A DNA stretch of 64,000 bases from PALSA-1353 sp036267155 (GTDB lineage: Bacteria > Planctomycetota > Phycisphaerae > Tepidisphaerales > Tepidisphaeraceae), in assembly GCA_036267155.1 (NCBI GenBank), contig DATAWP010000025.1:1-64000 (forward strand), given 5' to 3'. Both the position numbers and the translations under genes were made by a program. The notes under the pieces were generated by a model, which saw only the letters and a program-made list of their open reading frames with translations, was not told the origin of the DNA and did no database searches. The stretch's first letter is position 1, and each line of letters starts with the position of its first letter. This document shows positions 34,278 through 43,882 of the stretch, piece by piece.

Positions 34278-35560
34278 ACGCCCCGGTCCCCCATTCGACG
34301 GCGATCCGCAAGATCATCCTTCGGCTCATTCCATTTTTGTGCCTGCTGTTTATTGTCAATTATCTAGACCGCACCAACGTGGCGATGGCGAAGCTGCAGA
34401 TGCTTGGTGATACCGGTCTAACCGATAAAAGTTACGGGCTCGGGGCCGGCCTGTTTTTCATCGGGTATTTTTTATTCGAGGTGCCGAGCAATCTGATTCT
34501 GCACCGGGTGGGGGCGCGGCGGTGGATTGCGCGGATCATGATCTCATGGGGGATTCTCGCGGCGGCGATGATGTTCACTCGCGGAGCGCGGAGTTTTTAC
34601 CTGTTGCGGTTTCTGCTGGGGCTGGCGGAGGCGGGGTTTTTCCCGGGGATCGTCCTCTATTTGACCGCGTGGGTGCCGGTGTCGCAGCGGTCGAAAATTC
34701 TCGGGGCATTTCTGACGTCCACGGCCCTTTCCGGGGTCATCGGTACACCGCTGGCCGGATTGATTATGAAGATGGAAGGGATTGGCGGCCTGCACGGATG
34801 GCAATGGCTTTTTCTGCTGGAAGGATTGCCGGCCGTGGTGTTGGGGGTCGCGATATTGGCATCGGAACTTTTGCCGGACGGCCCGGCGAATGCGGGCTGG
34901 ATCACGGCCGCAGAGCGGCTCTGGATCGAAAGCGAATTGGCGGCCGATCATTCGCGTCAGCATGTGAATCACGCGGCCGACTTTCGCGCCGCGGCCGCGG
35001 ATCGCCGGCTGTGGCTCTTCAGCGTGATCTATTTCTTGTTGATCATGGGGCTGTACGGCTTCATCTATTGGGTGCCGACGATCGTTAAAACATTCACCCA
35101 TGGAGACAACTTTCACGTTGGCCTGGTGGCGGCGATTCCCTATTTCGTTGCGGCGGTGAGCATGGTGGTGATCGGCGCCGTGGCCGACCGGACGGGCCGG
35201 CGGCGAATGGTCGTCGCGGGGTGCGCTGCCCTTGGCGCGATCGGCATTGTTGGCCTGTGCGCGGCCAACGAGGCTGTCTGGGGCGTGGCGGCGCTTTGCG
35301 TGGCGGCCATCGGCATCTTCGGAACGCTCGGCCCATTTTGGACGCTTCCCACGCGATACCTGCGCCACAGAGCGGCGGCAGTGGGCTTAGCCATCATCAA
35401 TTCCACCGGCGCGCTGTCGGGATTCGTTGCCCCCACGGTTATCGGATGGGCCAAGCAAAGCACTGGACAGTTCACGGTGGGGCTGCTGGTCGTGGCGGCG
35501 TCGCTGCTTTTGGCGGCAGTGCTGATTCTGTTCGTGCCGGCGAATCTTGAGGTCAATTGA
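34274..35560 (+). CDS. MFS transporter, anion:cation symporter (ACS) type
   Basis: 428 residues, twelve membrane helices. IVNYLDRTNVAMAKLQM and GYFLFEVPSNLILHRVGARRW are signatures of the ACS family (tartrate, phthalate, glucarate, hexuronate-like acids, in symport with protons). Another landmark is LLGLAEAGFFPGIVLYLTAW. It starts with GTG overlapping the DUF89 stop (GTGA). The substrate cannot be read from the sequence; a carboxylic or sugar acid is likely from the family. Confidence 0.85.
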   Translation: MNAPVPHSTAIRKIILRLIPFLCLLFIVNYLDRTNVAMAKLQMLGDTGLTDKSYGLGAGLFFIGYFLFEVPSNLILHRVGARRWIARIMISWGILAAAMMFTRGARSFYLLRFLLGLAEAGFFPGIVLYLTAWVPVSQRSKILGAFLTSTALSGVIGTPLAGLIMKMEGIGGLHGWQWLFLLEGLPAVVLGVAILASELLPDGPANAGWITAAERLWIESELAADHSRQHVNHAADFRAAAADRRLWLFSVIYFLLIMGLYGFIYWVPTIVKTFTHGDNFHVGLVAAIPYFVAAVSMVVIGAVADRTGRRRMVVAGCAALGAIGIVGLCAANEAVWGVAALCVAAIGIFGTLGPFWTLPTRYLRHRAAAVGLAIINSTGALSGFVAPTVIGWAKQSTGQFTVGLLVVAASLLLAAVLILFVPANLEVN

Positions 35561-35614
35561 CGCTGCCGTGATGACTGCATAACATCGCCAGCGATACATG
35601 ACTTGAGGAGACGA

Positions 35615-36334
35615 ATGTTGAACATCGACCGGAAAAATTTGGATAGCCGTCTGTTGGATCGGGCCGCGCAATACCTGGGATCCGATCCCGGTTCCATCCC
35701 GGTATCCATGCCCATGGCCATGCCCGGAGCGCAGGGCGGCGGATACAACCGATATCGTGAAATGACGCTCGAGGAAATGCTCCTGGAAAACCGGGTGCTG
35801 TTCCTCGTCGGCGAGATCAATCACGTCAGCGCCAGCAGAATCATGATGCAGATGCTCTATCTTCAGAGCGTCAAGCGGGATCAGGATATCAACCTGTACA
35901 TCAACAGCCCCGGCGGCGTGGTGGACGACACGCTGGCGATTTATGACATCATGAAATTTCTGACCTGCGAGGTGGCGACGTACTGCATCGGCCGGGCGGA
36001 GAGCGGCGGGGCGATCGTTTTCATGGCCGGGAAAAAGGGAAAGCGATTTATTCTGCCGAACGCCAAGGTCATGATCCACCAGCCGTTCGGCGGGGTGTAC
36101 GGTCAGGCGGCGGACATCCAGATTCAGGCGGATGAGATTCTCAAAACCAAGGAGACGCTGATTTCGATCATGGCCCACTGCACGGGCCAGACGGTTGAGC
36201 GAATCCGCGAGGACAGTGAGCGCGACCGGTTTTTCGACGCGCAGCAGGCGGTCAAGTACGGCGTATGCGACGAAGTCCTGGGCGAAGATTCCCCCGCGGC
36301 GGTGGCCGCCAGCGATGGCAACAAGCCGAAATGA
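35615..36334 (+). CDS. clpP: ATP-dependent Clp protease proteolytic subunit (paralogue 1)
   Basis: 239 residues from ATG 35615, with GAGGAG 4 bases upstream. Catalytic triad intact: Ser131 (GRAESGGA), His155 (MIHQPFGG), Asp204 (SERDRFF). The nucleophile elbow deviates from the usual GQAASMGA, and an N-terminal extension of about 45 residues rich in Met/Pro/Gly precedes the core. It should form a heptameric peptidase ring, alone or mixed with the second ClpP encoded 414 bases downstream. ClpX/ClpA are not in the window. Cytoplasmic. Confidence 0.93.
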   Translation: MLNIDRKNLDSRLLDRAAQYLGSDPGSIPVSMPMAMPGAQGGGYNRYREMTLEEMLLENRVLFLVGEINHVSASRIMMQMLYLQSVKRDQDINLYINSPGGVVDDTLAIYDIMKFLTCEVATYCIGRAESGGAIVFMAGKKGKRFILPNAKVMIHQPFGGVYGQAADIQIQADEILKTKETLISIMAHCTGQTVERIREDSERDRFFDAQQAVKYGVCDEVLGEDSPAAVAASDGNKPK

Positions 36335-36349
36335 AAGTCAAAGCGGTTC

Positions 36350-36751
36350 ATGCTTTATCTCGGCATCGATCATCCGGCGATTTCCTGCCACGATGTGAAT
36401 CGGCAGGTCGAGTGGTATTGCAGGCATTTGGGTATGAAGCAGATCGCCGGCAACGGCAAGACGCCGCCGAGTTTTTTAATCGGTTACGAGATGGGCGCGG
36501 CGATGATCGAGCTGATGCCGGTCAGGGATGCCGGGCCGGAGCCGGCGCATACGCCGAGGTTTCAACCGGGATTGCGTCATCTGGCCCTGCGCGTGAGCGA
36601 TTTTGAGGAAGCGTATCGGCGATTGAAAAATCTCGGAGTGGAGTTTTTATTTGAGCCGGTGGAGGCGGTTGGCGGTGGAATGACCGTTTCCTTCCGCGAT
36701 CCGGAAGGCAACGAGCTTCAAATTGTGCAGAGAAACGAGAAATTGAGATGA
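36350..36751 (+). CDS. VOC-family (glyoxalase-like) protein
   Basis: 133 residues with the beta-alpha-beta-beta-beta repeats of the vicinal oxygen chelate fold: LYLGIDHPAISCHDVNRQVEWY at the start and PGLRHLALRVSDFEEAY in the second half, ending in FRDPEGNELQIVQRN. The metal ligands His (first strand), His (RHLALRV) and Glu (GNELQIV) are in place. Substrate unknown. It sits between the two clpP genes and overlaps the second by 4 bases, so it is translated with them. Confidence 0.82.
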   Translation: MLYLGIDHPAISCHDVNRQVEWYCRHLGMKQIAGNGKTPPSFLIGYEMGAAMIELMPVRDAGPEPAHTPRFQPGLRHLALRVSDFEEAYRRLKNLGVEFLFEPVEAVGGGMTVSFRDPEGNELQIVQRNEKLR

Positions 36752-37398
36752 GCGAAAATAATCTGATCCCCATCGTGATCGAAAAATCAGGCCGCGGCGA
36801 GCGGGCATACGACATTTACTCACGGCTGCTGAAAGATCGGATCATCATTCTCGGCGGCGCGGTGACCGATGAAACGGCCAATACGATCATCGCCCAGCTT
36901 TTGTTTCTGTCCAACGACGATCCGAAGACGGACATTCAGTTTTACATCAACTCACCGGGTGGGAGCGTTTCGGCGGGGCTGGGCATCATCGACACGATGC
37001 GTTTCCTGCGGTGCGAAGTGGCGACGACGTGCATCGGCATGGCGGCGAGCATGGGAGCGTGCCTTCTCGCGGCCGGCAGCCGCGGGAAACGCGCGGTGCT
37101 GGCCAACAGCCAGGTGATGCTGCATCAGCCGCTGATCGGCGGAGTGCTGCAAGGCCCGGCGACCGATCTGGGCATCGAGGCCGCCCACATGCTGCGATTG
37201 CGCGATCGCCTGTACAAGCTGATGGCCGACTTCACCGGCAAAGCGCAGGAGCAGATTCACCGCGATTTCGACAGGAACAAGTGGCTGTTTGCCGAAGAGG
37301 CGGTGGAATACGGGTGCGCCGACCGCGTGCTGGACCAGGCGCCGACAATCGTCGCGGCGGCCAATCGTGATGAGGATTCGGATGAGGACAAGGATTAG
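36748..37398 (+). CDS. clpP: ATP-dependent Clp protease proteolytic subunit (paralogue 2)
   Basis: 216 residues, canonical ClpP: IPIVIEKSGRGERAYDIYSRLL at the start, Ser101 in GMAASMGA, His126 in MLHQPLIGG, Asp175 in DFDRNKWL. It is closer to the housekeeping form than paralogue 1. The acidic tail (DEDSDEDKD) is unusual but short. The end of the gene overlaps the lipoprotein gene's possible starts. Confidence 0.95.
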   Translation: MSENNLIPIVIEKSGRGERAYDIYSRLLKDRIIILGGAVTDETANTIIAQLLFLSNDDPKTDIQFYINSPGGSVSAGLGIIDTMRFLRCEVATTCIGMAASMGACLLAAGSRGKRAVLANSQVMLHQPLIGGVLQGPATDLGIEAAHMLRLRDRLYKLMADFTGKAQEQIHRDFDRNKWLFAEEAVEYGCADRVLDQAPTIVAAANRDEDSDEDKD

Positions 37399-38005
37399 TC
37401 CGGCCGTCGTCGCAGCCATTATCTCTTCAAGTCTGCTCATGGCCGGCGGTTGCCACTCTCCCAACCAGGCGAATATCCTGCTGCGGAAACAGAACCAGCA
37501 GCTTGACGCGAAGATCAGCAACCTTCAGCGGCGCCACGATGCCGATCAGGCGACCATCCGCGGTTTGCAAAGCAGCGCCACGACCGTGCCGGTTCTGCCG
37601 GAAGATGAATTGGACGAGCTGTTCACGACATCGGGGTTGGACTTCGGCCGTCTGACTGGGGGATATCATGCCGATCCGAATGAGCCGGGCGATACGATGC
37701 TGAAGATTTACGTCGTTCCCATCGACGGGACCGGCGACGAGATCAAGGCCGCGGGGTCATTTCGTGTTGAATTGTTCGACCTGGCCCTGGGGCCGACCAA
37801 TCGCATTGGGGAATGGGATTTCGATTTGTCGGCGGCCAAGGCGGATTGGTACGGGCCGTTGCTTTACAGTTATGTTTTGGATTGCCCTTGGCAAACCGTT
37901 CCAAGGCATCGCAACTTACTGGCACGCGTGACGTTCACGGATGCGCTGACGCATCGAATATTCATTGTCGATCGTCAAGTGACGGTGCAGCCGCCGGGGA
38001 AGTGA
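37382..38005 (+). CDS. Putative lipoprotein with coiled coil
   Basis: About 207 residues; ATGs at 37370 and 37382 are both inside the clpP end (overlap of 17-29 bases). Signal part ISPAVVAAIISSSLLMAGGC with a probable lipobox cysteine. The mature start is a heptad-like helix (ILLRKQNQQLDAKISNLQRR), followed by a globular domain (LKIYVVPIDGTGDEIKAAGS, FRVELFDLALGP). The layout matches planctomycete lipoproteins of unknown role. Possibly in the same transcript as clpP. Confidence 0.65.
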   Translation: MRTRISPAVVAAIISSSLLMAGGCHSPNQANILLRKQNQQLDAKISNLQRRHDADQATIRGLQSSATTVPVLPEDELDELFTTSGLDFGRLTGGYHADPNEPGDTMLKIYVVPIDGTGDEIKAAGSFRVELFDLALGPTNRIGEWDFDLSAAKADWYGPLLYSYVLDCPWQTVPRHRNLLARVTFTDALTHRIFIVDRQVTVQPPGK

Positions 38006-38024
38006 AGTTTTAGGCGTTCCATCG

Positions 38025-38038
38025 CGTCGCAGGCGACG
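38025..38038. repeat. Short palindrome between convergent genes
   Basis: CGTCGC-AG-GCGACG, a perfect 6-bp stem. The same palindrome occurs as CGTCGCCTGCGACG at 57192-57205. It lies between the convergent lipoprotein and rpiA genes. Confidence 0.5.
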
Positions 38039-38061
38039 GGGCTAAAAAAGGGTTCGCGGCG

Positions 38062-38742
38062 TTACGGCCGGGCGATGGTCCAGACCGTCGCGTTGTCGGC
38101 GATGATGGCGGTGCTGGCGAGGTCGATGAACAAGCCGGATTCGACGATGCCGGCGCGGGCGGCCAGTTTCAGATTCAAATCGCGCGGATCGGGGATTTCG
38201 GAAAATTTGCAGTCGAAAATGTAATTGCCGTTGTCGGTGATGAGAATCGATCCGTCCTCCTGACGCCGCAGGGTAGGGGTGCAGCCGAGATCGCGAAGGA
38301 AGCGTTCGCTGGCCTCGAAGCCGAAAGGGGTGACTTCAACGGGGAGGGGGGAGCGGGTGCCGAGCTTGGTGACGAGCTTTTGAGCGTCGGCGATGATGAC
38401 GAGCCTGGACGAATTCTGAGCGACCAGCTTTTCGCGCAACAGCGCTCCGCCGAGACCTTTGATGAGCGTAAGGTCCGGAGCGATTTCATCGGCTCCGTCG
38501 ACGGTGAGGTCGATCTTCGTGGTCTGGGCGAAGGTGACGACGGGCAAGCCGAATTCGGCGGCCAGTTTTTCGGAATGGACGCTGGTGGGCACGGCGCGGA
38601 TGTCGCGCAACTTGCCGGCCCGGACGGCCAACCCGACGGCCTCGATGAAGAACCGCGCGGTCGAGCCGGTGCCCAGACCGATGATCATTCCGTTCTTGAC
38701 ATGCTCCAGTGCCGACTCGCCGGCTCGCTGTTTTGGATCCAT
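38062..38742 (-). CDS. rpiA: Ribose-5-phosphate isomerase A
   Basis: 226 residues from ATG 38742. Interconverts ribose 5-phosphate and ribulose 5-phosphate in the pentose phosphate pathway. Motifs: MIIGLGTGSTARFF (phosphate loop), TVDGADEI with the catalytic Asp, IKGLGGALLREKLVA with the base Glu, and VTPFGFEA. Length normal. A frame extends to 38775, but the family start falls at MDPKQRAGE. Confidence 0.95.
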   Translation of the reverse strand: MDPKQRAGESALEHVKNGMIIGLGTGSTARFFIEAVGLAVRAGKLRDIRAVPTSVHSEKLAAEFGLPVVTFAQTTKIDLTVDGADEIAPDLTLIKGLGGALLREKLVAQNSSRLVIIADAQKLVTKLGTRSPLPVEVTPFGFEASERFLRDLGCTPTLRRQEDGSILITDNGNYIFDCKFSEIPDPRDLNLKLAARAGIVESGLFIDLASTAIIADNATVWTIARP

Positions 38743-38787
38743 CCCCGGAGGATACGCGAGGCGGGGCGGATGCACAAAGCCGCGCGA

Positions 38788-41721
38788 TCAGTCGTTGGCG
38801 TTCCACGGTCGGCTGAAGCCGGGCTGGCCGACGGGGAAGAAGTTTGCCGTTATGCCGCTGGTGTTGGAGATGCCGTCGTGGTAGACGGCGATCGAAAACG
38901 AGAATATGTCGAACCTGCGAGTGACGGACACATACGTCACGGTCGCACGCGAACTGCCGAAATCCAGGGCCTCGCTTACGCTGAGTTGGTATTTGGACGT
39001 GAGATTGTAATTCGCGTTGAAGGTGAGGATTTGCGAATTCAGGGCCTGAACGTATGCATCGCCGACGTAGTAGCTGAGGCGGCTGCCGCGGTTGATGGCC
39101 ACGCCCGCTTCGGCGATGGCGGTTTCACGCTGGTCCAGATTCCATTGCACATCGGAAATGAAGGCGGTGTCATCGGCGATGTGCCAGGTGAGATCGGAGT
39201 TGATCGCTTGCCGCGGGACGGAAGTTTGCGGCTCGGAAGGAAAGTACAGCCCGCGGAATGAAACGGGGTTCAGCACGGAAGCGGGGGGCTGATGCGTGTA
39301 CAAGTCGGCTTCGACGTTGAAGTCGAGGATATCGACGCTCTGCCATCGGCCGGGTCCGCCGCGCATGGTTTCCCAGTGCTGGTGCAACGCGAATTGGCCG
39401 CCGGTGATGTCGTTGAGCGCGTCTACATCGGGGTCGAAGATGTAAATTTTGCTCTGATCGAGGGTCGTGGCGGAGGTGAAGAGATTGATTTCCGGCTGAA
39501 CGATGTGGCGGAGGCGATGGATGTCGAAAAGATCGGAATCGACCGAATCGTAAACGCGCCAAAAGCTGGTGGTGAGGCGAAGACCCGCGCCGCCGTACAG
39601 ACGGTTCTGGCCGTCGCCGCCGGGGCTGTCGGAATAGCTGGTTGCCTCGCCCATGACGAAGGGGACGACCCGCAGTTGCCCGATGGAAACCGGCCAATCA
39701 ACCTCCTGTCGGGTGTCGGCGCGGAAAATCATGTTGCCCGTCGTGCCGTTTAAGCCGTCGGAAGGAAGACCCGGCGAGAGGCCCGGACCAAAGCCTTGCT
39801 GGGCGAGTGAAAAGGCGCTTTGGTCGAACTTCAGCGCCGCGCCGCTGGTGTTGCTGAAGAGCGTAAGCTGATCGTCGGCAAAGCTGTCGCCGATGCGCTG
39901 ATACGTGATTTCGGGAAGCCGGGCGACGTCGAATTGCTCTTGCTGCCGGTCGGAATTGGTGACGAATCGCGTGGTGTCGCTCTCGGCGAGGAATGTCAGG
40001 GCCTCCGTGTCCTGCTGGCGCTTGGCGTAGAACTCGGCGTTGTACGGCAGGGTCGAGTCGAATTCCGGCTGATAGTATTCCTCGAGGAACGTGGGATCGG
40101 ACAGATAACCGACGCGGATCTGCACCTGCCAGTCGTCGGGCAGGAATTGTTGATGTTCCCAGAGGAATCGACCGCGGAGATCCGTGGCGGGATCGACCAA
40201 ACTGCGGTCGCCCCCGAGGTTGTCGATCCCGTGGTCGCTCATGAGGAAGGACTTGAAATCGCCTTGGTAACTCCAGGGTTCTCCGGAATCGGTGACGAAG
40301 CCGCCTTGGTATTTGCCAGCGAACCCGCCGCCGAATCCCCGCTCGGAGAAGTAATCGAGATCGTAGGAGATATCGAGTCCCTTCGGCGGCGCCTGGCCGA
40401 GGGTTTCAAACAAGCCCCATTCGCTGGTGAAGGTAAATCCATATCGGCTGGAATTCCCGGTCTCAAAATTACGAAGGAGAAAGGGCTTGTCATTCACCAC
40501 CGCCCACAAGTATGGCCAATAGAAGCCGGGGATGCCGAATACTTCGGCCACCGTATTGCGGCCGGTGACTTCGTAATTGCCGGGATTGTCCGGTTCCTCG
40601 CGGACGTAGGCGTAGGTGTTCCGGACGCTGAACGTGGGGACCGCGAATTTGCTGGTGGTGAATTCGGAATGCTCCATCGTGTATTCGCCATGGGTAAGTT
40701 GCCGCATCACCTGGGCGCGGAAAACGATGGGGATTTGCGTCAACGGATCGATGGCATGGAACACAACGCCCGTGAGCACCGCGCGCTGAGTGACAAAATC
40801 GTAAAACACGCGATCGGCGGTCAGACGCTGTTCGGGTTTTTTAGCGGAGGCGGGGGTGAAATCCATCCGCACGTCGCCTTCCAGATAGGCCGCGGTGAAA
40901 TGGCGGCCAAAGCCGCCGGCCGACGGCCCCGTCGTAGCGGCGCCGCGGTCGCTGCTGAACAGGACGGCATTGTTCGCGAGAAGCTCCAGGAAATCGCCGT
41001 TGTCCGACTTTTGGGTGATGGTCACGCCGCCGCCGAGTTGCAGGGCGCTGGTGCCGTCATCAGCCGTGGTCGGCACCACGAGTGCGGCGTGAAATTCAAC
41101 CAGGCCGGCCTTGCTCAGCGTCGGCTGAACGACCCCGGAGACGGATGTTCCGCCCTTGGGTGGAGCCGGCGGCGGAGCGGTTGTGGTCAATGGGCGACTG
41201 GCATCGGGACTCGACGGCGCCGCCCCCGAATTTTCGTCAGCCCCGCGAATGGTTTGCGCATCGAGGTACAGCGGAGATTGTGAAAGATCTTTGGCTGATT
41301 CGGATGAGGCCGAAAGCTGCACCGTGCCGCGCACGATGGTGTTGACCAGCAGCCGTGGGCCGCTTCGGGTGAGATGATTCACCGAAGCCGCCAACGTCGC
41401 GTCGCCGATGAGAACGATATCCACCTGCTGTTCATGCAGCAGAGCGCCGGGCACGGGGGTGAGCCAGATGACCGCCTGCTTGGCCGAGCAGGTCACGTCA
41501 TCGGTGACAACGGAGACGGGCCCCTGAAGCTGCAATATGTTGACGGATCCCGCGGCCCAGTTGGTCACGGACGAAGCACGAATCAGAAGTTTTTCGCTGA
41601 CTTGCGCGAACTGGGCGCGTGCGGGCGACACGCAAGCGAATGGCAACAGGATGGCGATTAGAATCCAGCCGAGGCCGGCCCTCGTCCAATGCACTGACAG
41701 GCTCCTTCCCGATGCAGCCAC
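38788..41721 (-). CDS. lptD: LptD/OstA-like outer membrane assembly protein
   Basis: 977 residues with a signal peptide (LGWILIAILLPFACVSPARA). The N-terminal 350 residues are a periplasmic OstA/LptA-like domain (LIRASSVTNWAAGSV, then LTADRVFYDFVTQRAVLTG). The rest is rich in beta strands that look like an outer-membrane barrel (YRYGFTFTSEW-like, RLRHIVQPEINLF, ...FNANYNLTSKYQLS) and ends DGISNTSGITANFFPVG. LptD inserts lipopolysaccharide into the outer leaflet. The low-complexity stretch at about 165-200 (PPPAPPKGG) is a linker. It supports a diderm envelope. Confidence 0.75.
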   Translation of the reverse strand: MAASGRSLSVHWTRAGLGWILIAILLPFACVSPARAQFAQVSEKLLIRASSVTNWAAGSVNILQLQGPVSVVTDDVTCSAKQAVIWLTPVPGALLHEQQVDIVLIGDATLAASVNHLTRSGPRLLVNTIVRGTVQLSASSESAKDLSQSPLYLDAQTIRGADENSGAAPSSPDASRPLTTTAPPPAPPKGGTSVSGVVQPTLSKAGLVEFHAALVVPTTADDGTSALQLGGGVTITQKSDNGDFLELLANNAVLFSSDRGAATTGPSAGGFGRHFTAAYLEGDVRMDFTPASAKKPEQRLTADRVFYDFVTQRAVLTGVVFHAIDPLTQIPIVFRAQVMRQLTHGEYTMEHSEFTTSKFAVPTFSVRNTYAYVREEPDNPGNYEVTGRNTVAEVFGIPGFYWPYLWAVVNDKPFLLRNFETGNSSRYGFTFTSEWGLFETLGQAPPKGLDISYDLDYFSERGFGGGFAGKYQGGFVTDSGEPWSYQGDFKSFLMSDHGIDNLGGDRSLVDPATDLRGRFLWEHQQFLPDDWQVQIRVGYLSDPTFLEEYYQPEFDSTLPYNAEFYAKRQQDTEALTFLAESDTTRFVTNSDRQQEQFDVARLPEITYQRIGDSFADDQLTLFSNTSGAALKFDQSAFSLAQQGFGPGLSPGLPSDGLNGTTGNMIFRADTRQEVDWPVSIGQLRVVPFVMGEATSYSDSPGGDGQNRLYGGAGLRLTTSFWRVYDSVDSDLFDIHRLRHIVQPEINLFTSATTLDQSKIYIFDPDVDALNDITGGQFALHQHWETMRGGPGRWQSVDILDFNVEADLYTHQPPASVLNPVSFRGLYFPSEPQTSVPRQAINSDLTWHIADDTAFISDVQWNLDQRETAIAEAGVAINRGSRLSYYVGDAYVQALNSQILTFNANYNLTSKYQLSVSEALDFGSSRATVTYVSVTRRFDIFSFSIAVYHDGISNTSGITANFFPVGQPGFSRPWNAND

Positions 41722-41787
41722 GCAGACGGCCCAAGCGGTCTCGGCGGCATTATAGAAGGGGGGACGGGAGCGTCAAAGGAGGGCGAC

Positions 41788-41830
41788 CGCCAATTGCATT
41801 GGCTATTGCCAATTGCCTATTGCCTATTGG
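41788..41830. repeat. Short AT-rich tandem repeat (GCCAATTG/GCCTATTG)
   Basis: Degenerate repeats of ATTGCCAATTGCCTATTGCC. No coding content. It lies in the intergenic region just upstream of the sppA promoter. Confidence 0.4.
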
Positions 41831-41857
41831 GTCCGCAACCTGACTCGTTCAGCGCGA

Positions 41858-41888
41858 TTGGCAAATCAGAATCGGCAATCGCTATAAT
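41858..41888 (+). promoter_or_regulatory. Candidate promoter of sppA
   Basis: TTGGCA (41858-41863) and TATAAT (41883-41888) with a 19-base spacer. The ATG at 41934 is preceded by AGGAG. The leader is about 40 bases. Confidence 0.4.
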
Positions 41889-41933
41889 CCACCTCCGGCG
41901 GGACTAATCATTGGTCGTACTCAGGAGCTGTTT

Positions 41934-43853
41934 ATGAAATGGTGGGTGTTGGTATTGGTCGTGTCCGTTGCGGGGTGGGCGGGAAGTTGTCTGGCGATCA
42001 CTTCGGCCTCGACACGCCCTTCGCAAAACAGCGCCTCTGCCGCCACCCAGCCGGTCAATCGATTCCCAACTCCGGCTGAACTGATGGCGAAAATCAAGGC
42101 GGCCCATACAGCGAATAAAGAGCAAGTGGAGCCGCGGCTTCCGGAGGTCGCGTATTTCGATCTGTCCGATCCGGTTGCCGAAAAACCTGCCGATTTCAGC
42201 CTCTTCGCCGAAGACCAGCAGACCGTGACCCTGCGGGTGCTGATCGACCGGCTGGAAAAGGCGCGGAAGGATGCCGACGTTCGCGGGGTGTTGCTGCGGC
42301 TGGGGGATGGGACGCTGAATCTTTCGCAGGCGATGGAATTGCGCGATGAGCTGAACATGCTGCGCCAGGAGGGGAAGCGCACGTTCGTGTATGCCGATGC
42401 GTATGACACGAGCAGTTACATAGCCGCCAGCGGCGCGACGGATGTCTGCATGATGGAGGGGGGTGAAATCATGATTCCCGGGGTGGGTTTTGAAACGATG
42501 TTTGCCAAGGGGCTGCTCGACAAAATCGGAGTGAAAGCGGATTACGTTCAGATCGGGGAATACAAAGGCGCCGACGAGGAATTCACCCGTACCGACGCCA
42601 GCGACGAATTGAAGGGTCAACTGAATAAGCTGGCTGATTCTCTGTACGGGCAGATCATCGACACGATCAGCACGAGCCGAAAGTTAGCGCCAAACGATGT
42701 GAAGGCGACGGTGGACGAGGCGCTCATTCCCGGCAAATTGGCGAAGGATCGCGGGCTGGTGGATCACCTGGTGGACATCGGCGGCCTGCGGGATTTGATG
42801 GCCAAGGAATTGGGTCAGACGGTGGATTTGGTGACGGACTACGGCGAGACGGACAAGGACCAGGTTGATCTGTCGAGTCCGTTCGCACTTTTTGCGCTGT
42901 TGGCCAGGAAGCCGCACGAATCGACCCGACCGGGAATCGCGGTGATCTATGCCGAAGGAGTGATTGTGGACGGGTCCAGCGGCGATGGGATGTTCAGCCA
43001 ATCGGAAAACATCGGATCGGACACGATGCGTGAAGCCATCCGGTCGGCCGAGAAGGATGACAAAATCGACGCGGTGGTGATCCGCATCGATTCGCCGGGC
43101 GGCAGCGCGCTGGCGAGCGAGGCGATGTGGCAGGCGGCACGCCGGCTCTCCAAAACCAAGCCGGTGATCATTTCCGTCGGTTCGATGGCGGCCAGCGGCG
43201 GATATTATCTCGCTTCCTCGGGCGATTTCATTTTTGCCGATCCCACTGCGATCGTCGGCTCGATCGGCGTAGTCGGAGGCAAGTTCGTTCTCAAAGATCT
43301 GTTCACCAAGATCGGGCTGAACACGGAATCCTTCGTGCGCGGGAAAAATGCGGATCTTTTCAGTTCTTCCACCGAATGGGACAATCGCCAGCGGCAGCAG
43401 GTCACCCACTGGATGAAGCAAACTTACGACCAGTTCACCGAGCGCGTGATGACGACCCGCAAAGGAAAGATTAAGGACATCGACGCGGTGGCGCGCGGCC
43501 GCATTTTTTCCGCCCAACAGGCCAAGGACCTGGGCATGGTGGACCGGATCGGCGGGATTCAGGACGCCATTGCCTACGCTGCCAGGAAGGCAAATCTCAA
43601 GCCCGGCGATTACGACGTCCGTGTGCTACCCGCGCCCAAAACGTTCGCGGATCTCCTCAACGGAGACACCAACGGCAGCGATGAGGATTCGGTCATGCGG
43701 TTTTCTCCCAAATTGTCGGTCGAAGTGGCTGGATGGATGGATGTGTTGGAACCGTCGATCCGGCACGCGCTGGGATTGGAATTGGATGAGCTGATGCTCC
43801 TGCAGCGCCGGCCGGTGATGCTGACGTCGCCGGTGGTGTTCATCGTGAAATAG
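41934..43853 (+). CDS. sppA: Signal peptide peptidase SppA (double-domain type)
   Basis: 639 residues. Signal-anchor MKWWVLVLVVSVAGWAGSC. Two S49 domains as in E. coli SppA: the first supplies the catalytic Lys at about 211 (IGEYKGADEEF), the second the nucleophile Ser at about 421 (SMAASGGYYLA), with VGSIGVVGG downstream. The enzyme cuts leftover signal peptides at the membrane. The ribosome site AGGAG is 9 bases ahead of the ATG. It is a chromosomal relative of the transposon-borne SDH-type protease at 1785. Confidence 0.93.
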   Translation: MKWWVLVLVVSVAGWAGSCLAITSASTRPSQNSASAATQPVNRFPTPAELMAKIKAAHTANKEQVEPRLPEVAYFDLSDPVAEKPADFSLFAEDQQTVTLRVLIDRLEKARKDADVRGVLLRLGDGTLNLSQAMELRDELNMLRQEGKRTFVYADAYDTSSYIAASGATDVCMMEGGEIMIPGVGFETMFAKGLLDKIGVKADYVQIGEYKGADEEFTRTDASDELKGQLNKLADSLYGQIIDTISTSRKLAPNDVKATVDEALIPGKLAKDRGLVDHLVDIGGLRDLMAKELGQTVDLVTDYGETDKDQVDLSSPFALFALLARKPHESTRPGIAVIYAEGVIVDGSSGDGMFSQSENIGSDTMREAIRSAEKDDKIDAVVIRIDSPGGSALASEAMWQAARRLSKTKPVIISVGSMAASGGYYLASSGDFIFADPTAIVGSIGVVGGKFVLKDLFTKIGLNTESFVRGKNADLFSSSTEWDNRQRQQVTHWMKQTYDQFTERVMTTRKGKIKDIDAVARGRIFSAQQAKDLGMVDRIGGIQDAIAYAARKANLKPGDYDVRVLPAPKTFADLLNGDTNGSDEDSVMRFSPKLSVEVAGWMDVLEPSIRHALGLELDELMLLQRRPVMLTSPVVFIVK

Positions 43854-43882
43854 AGAGTCAGAGTAAAGTCGCAGCCGGGGCG

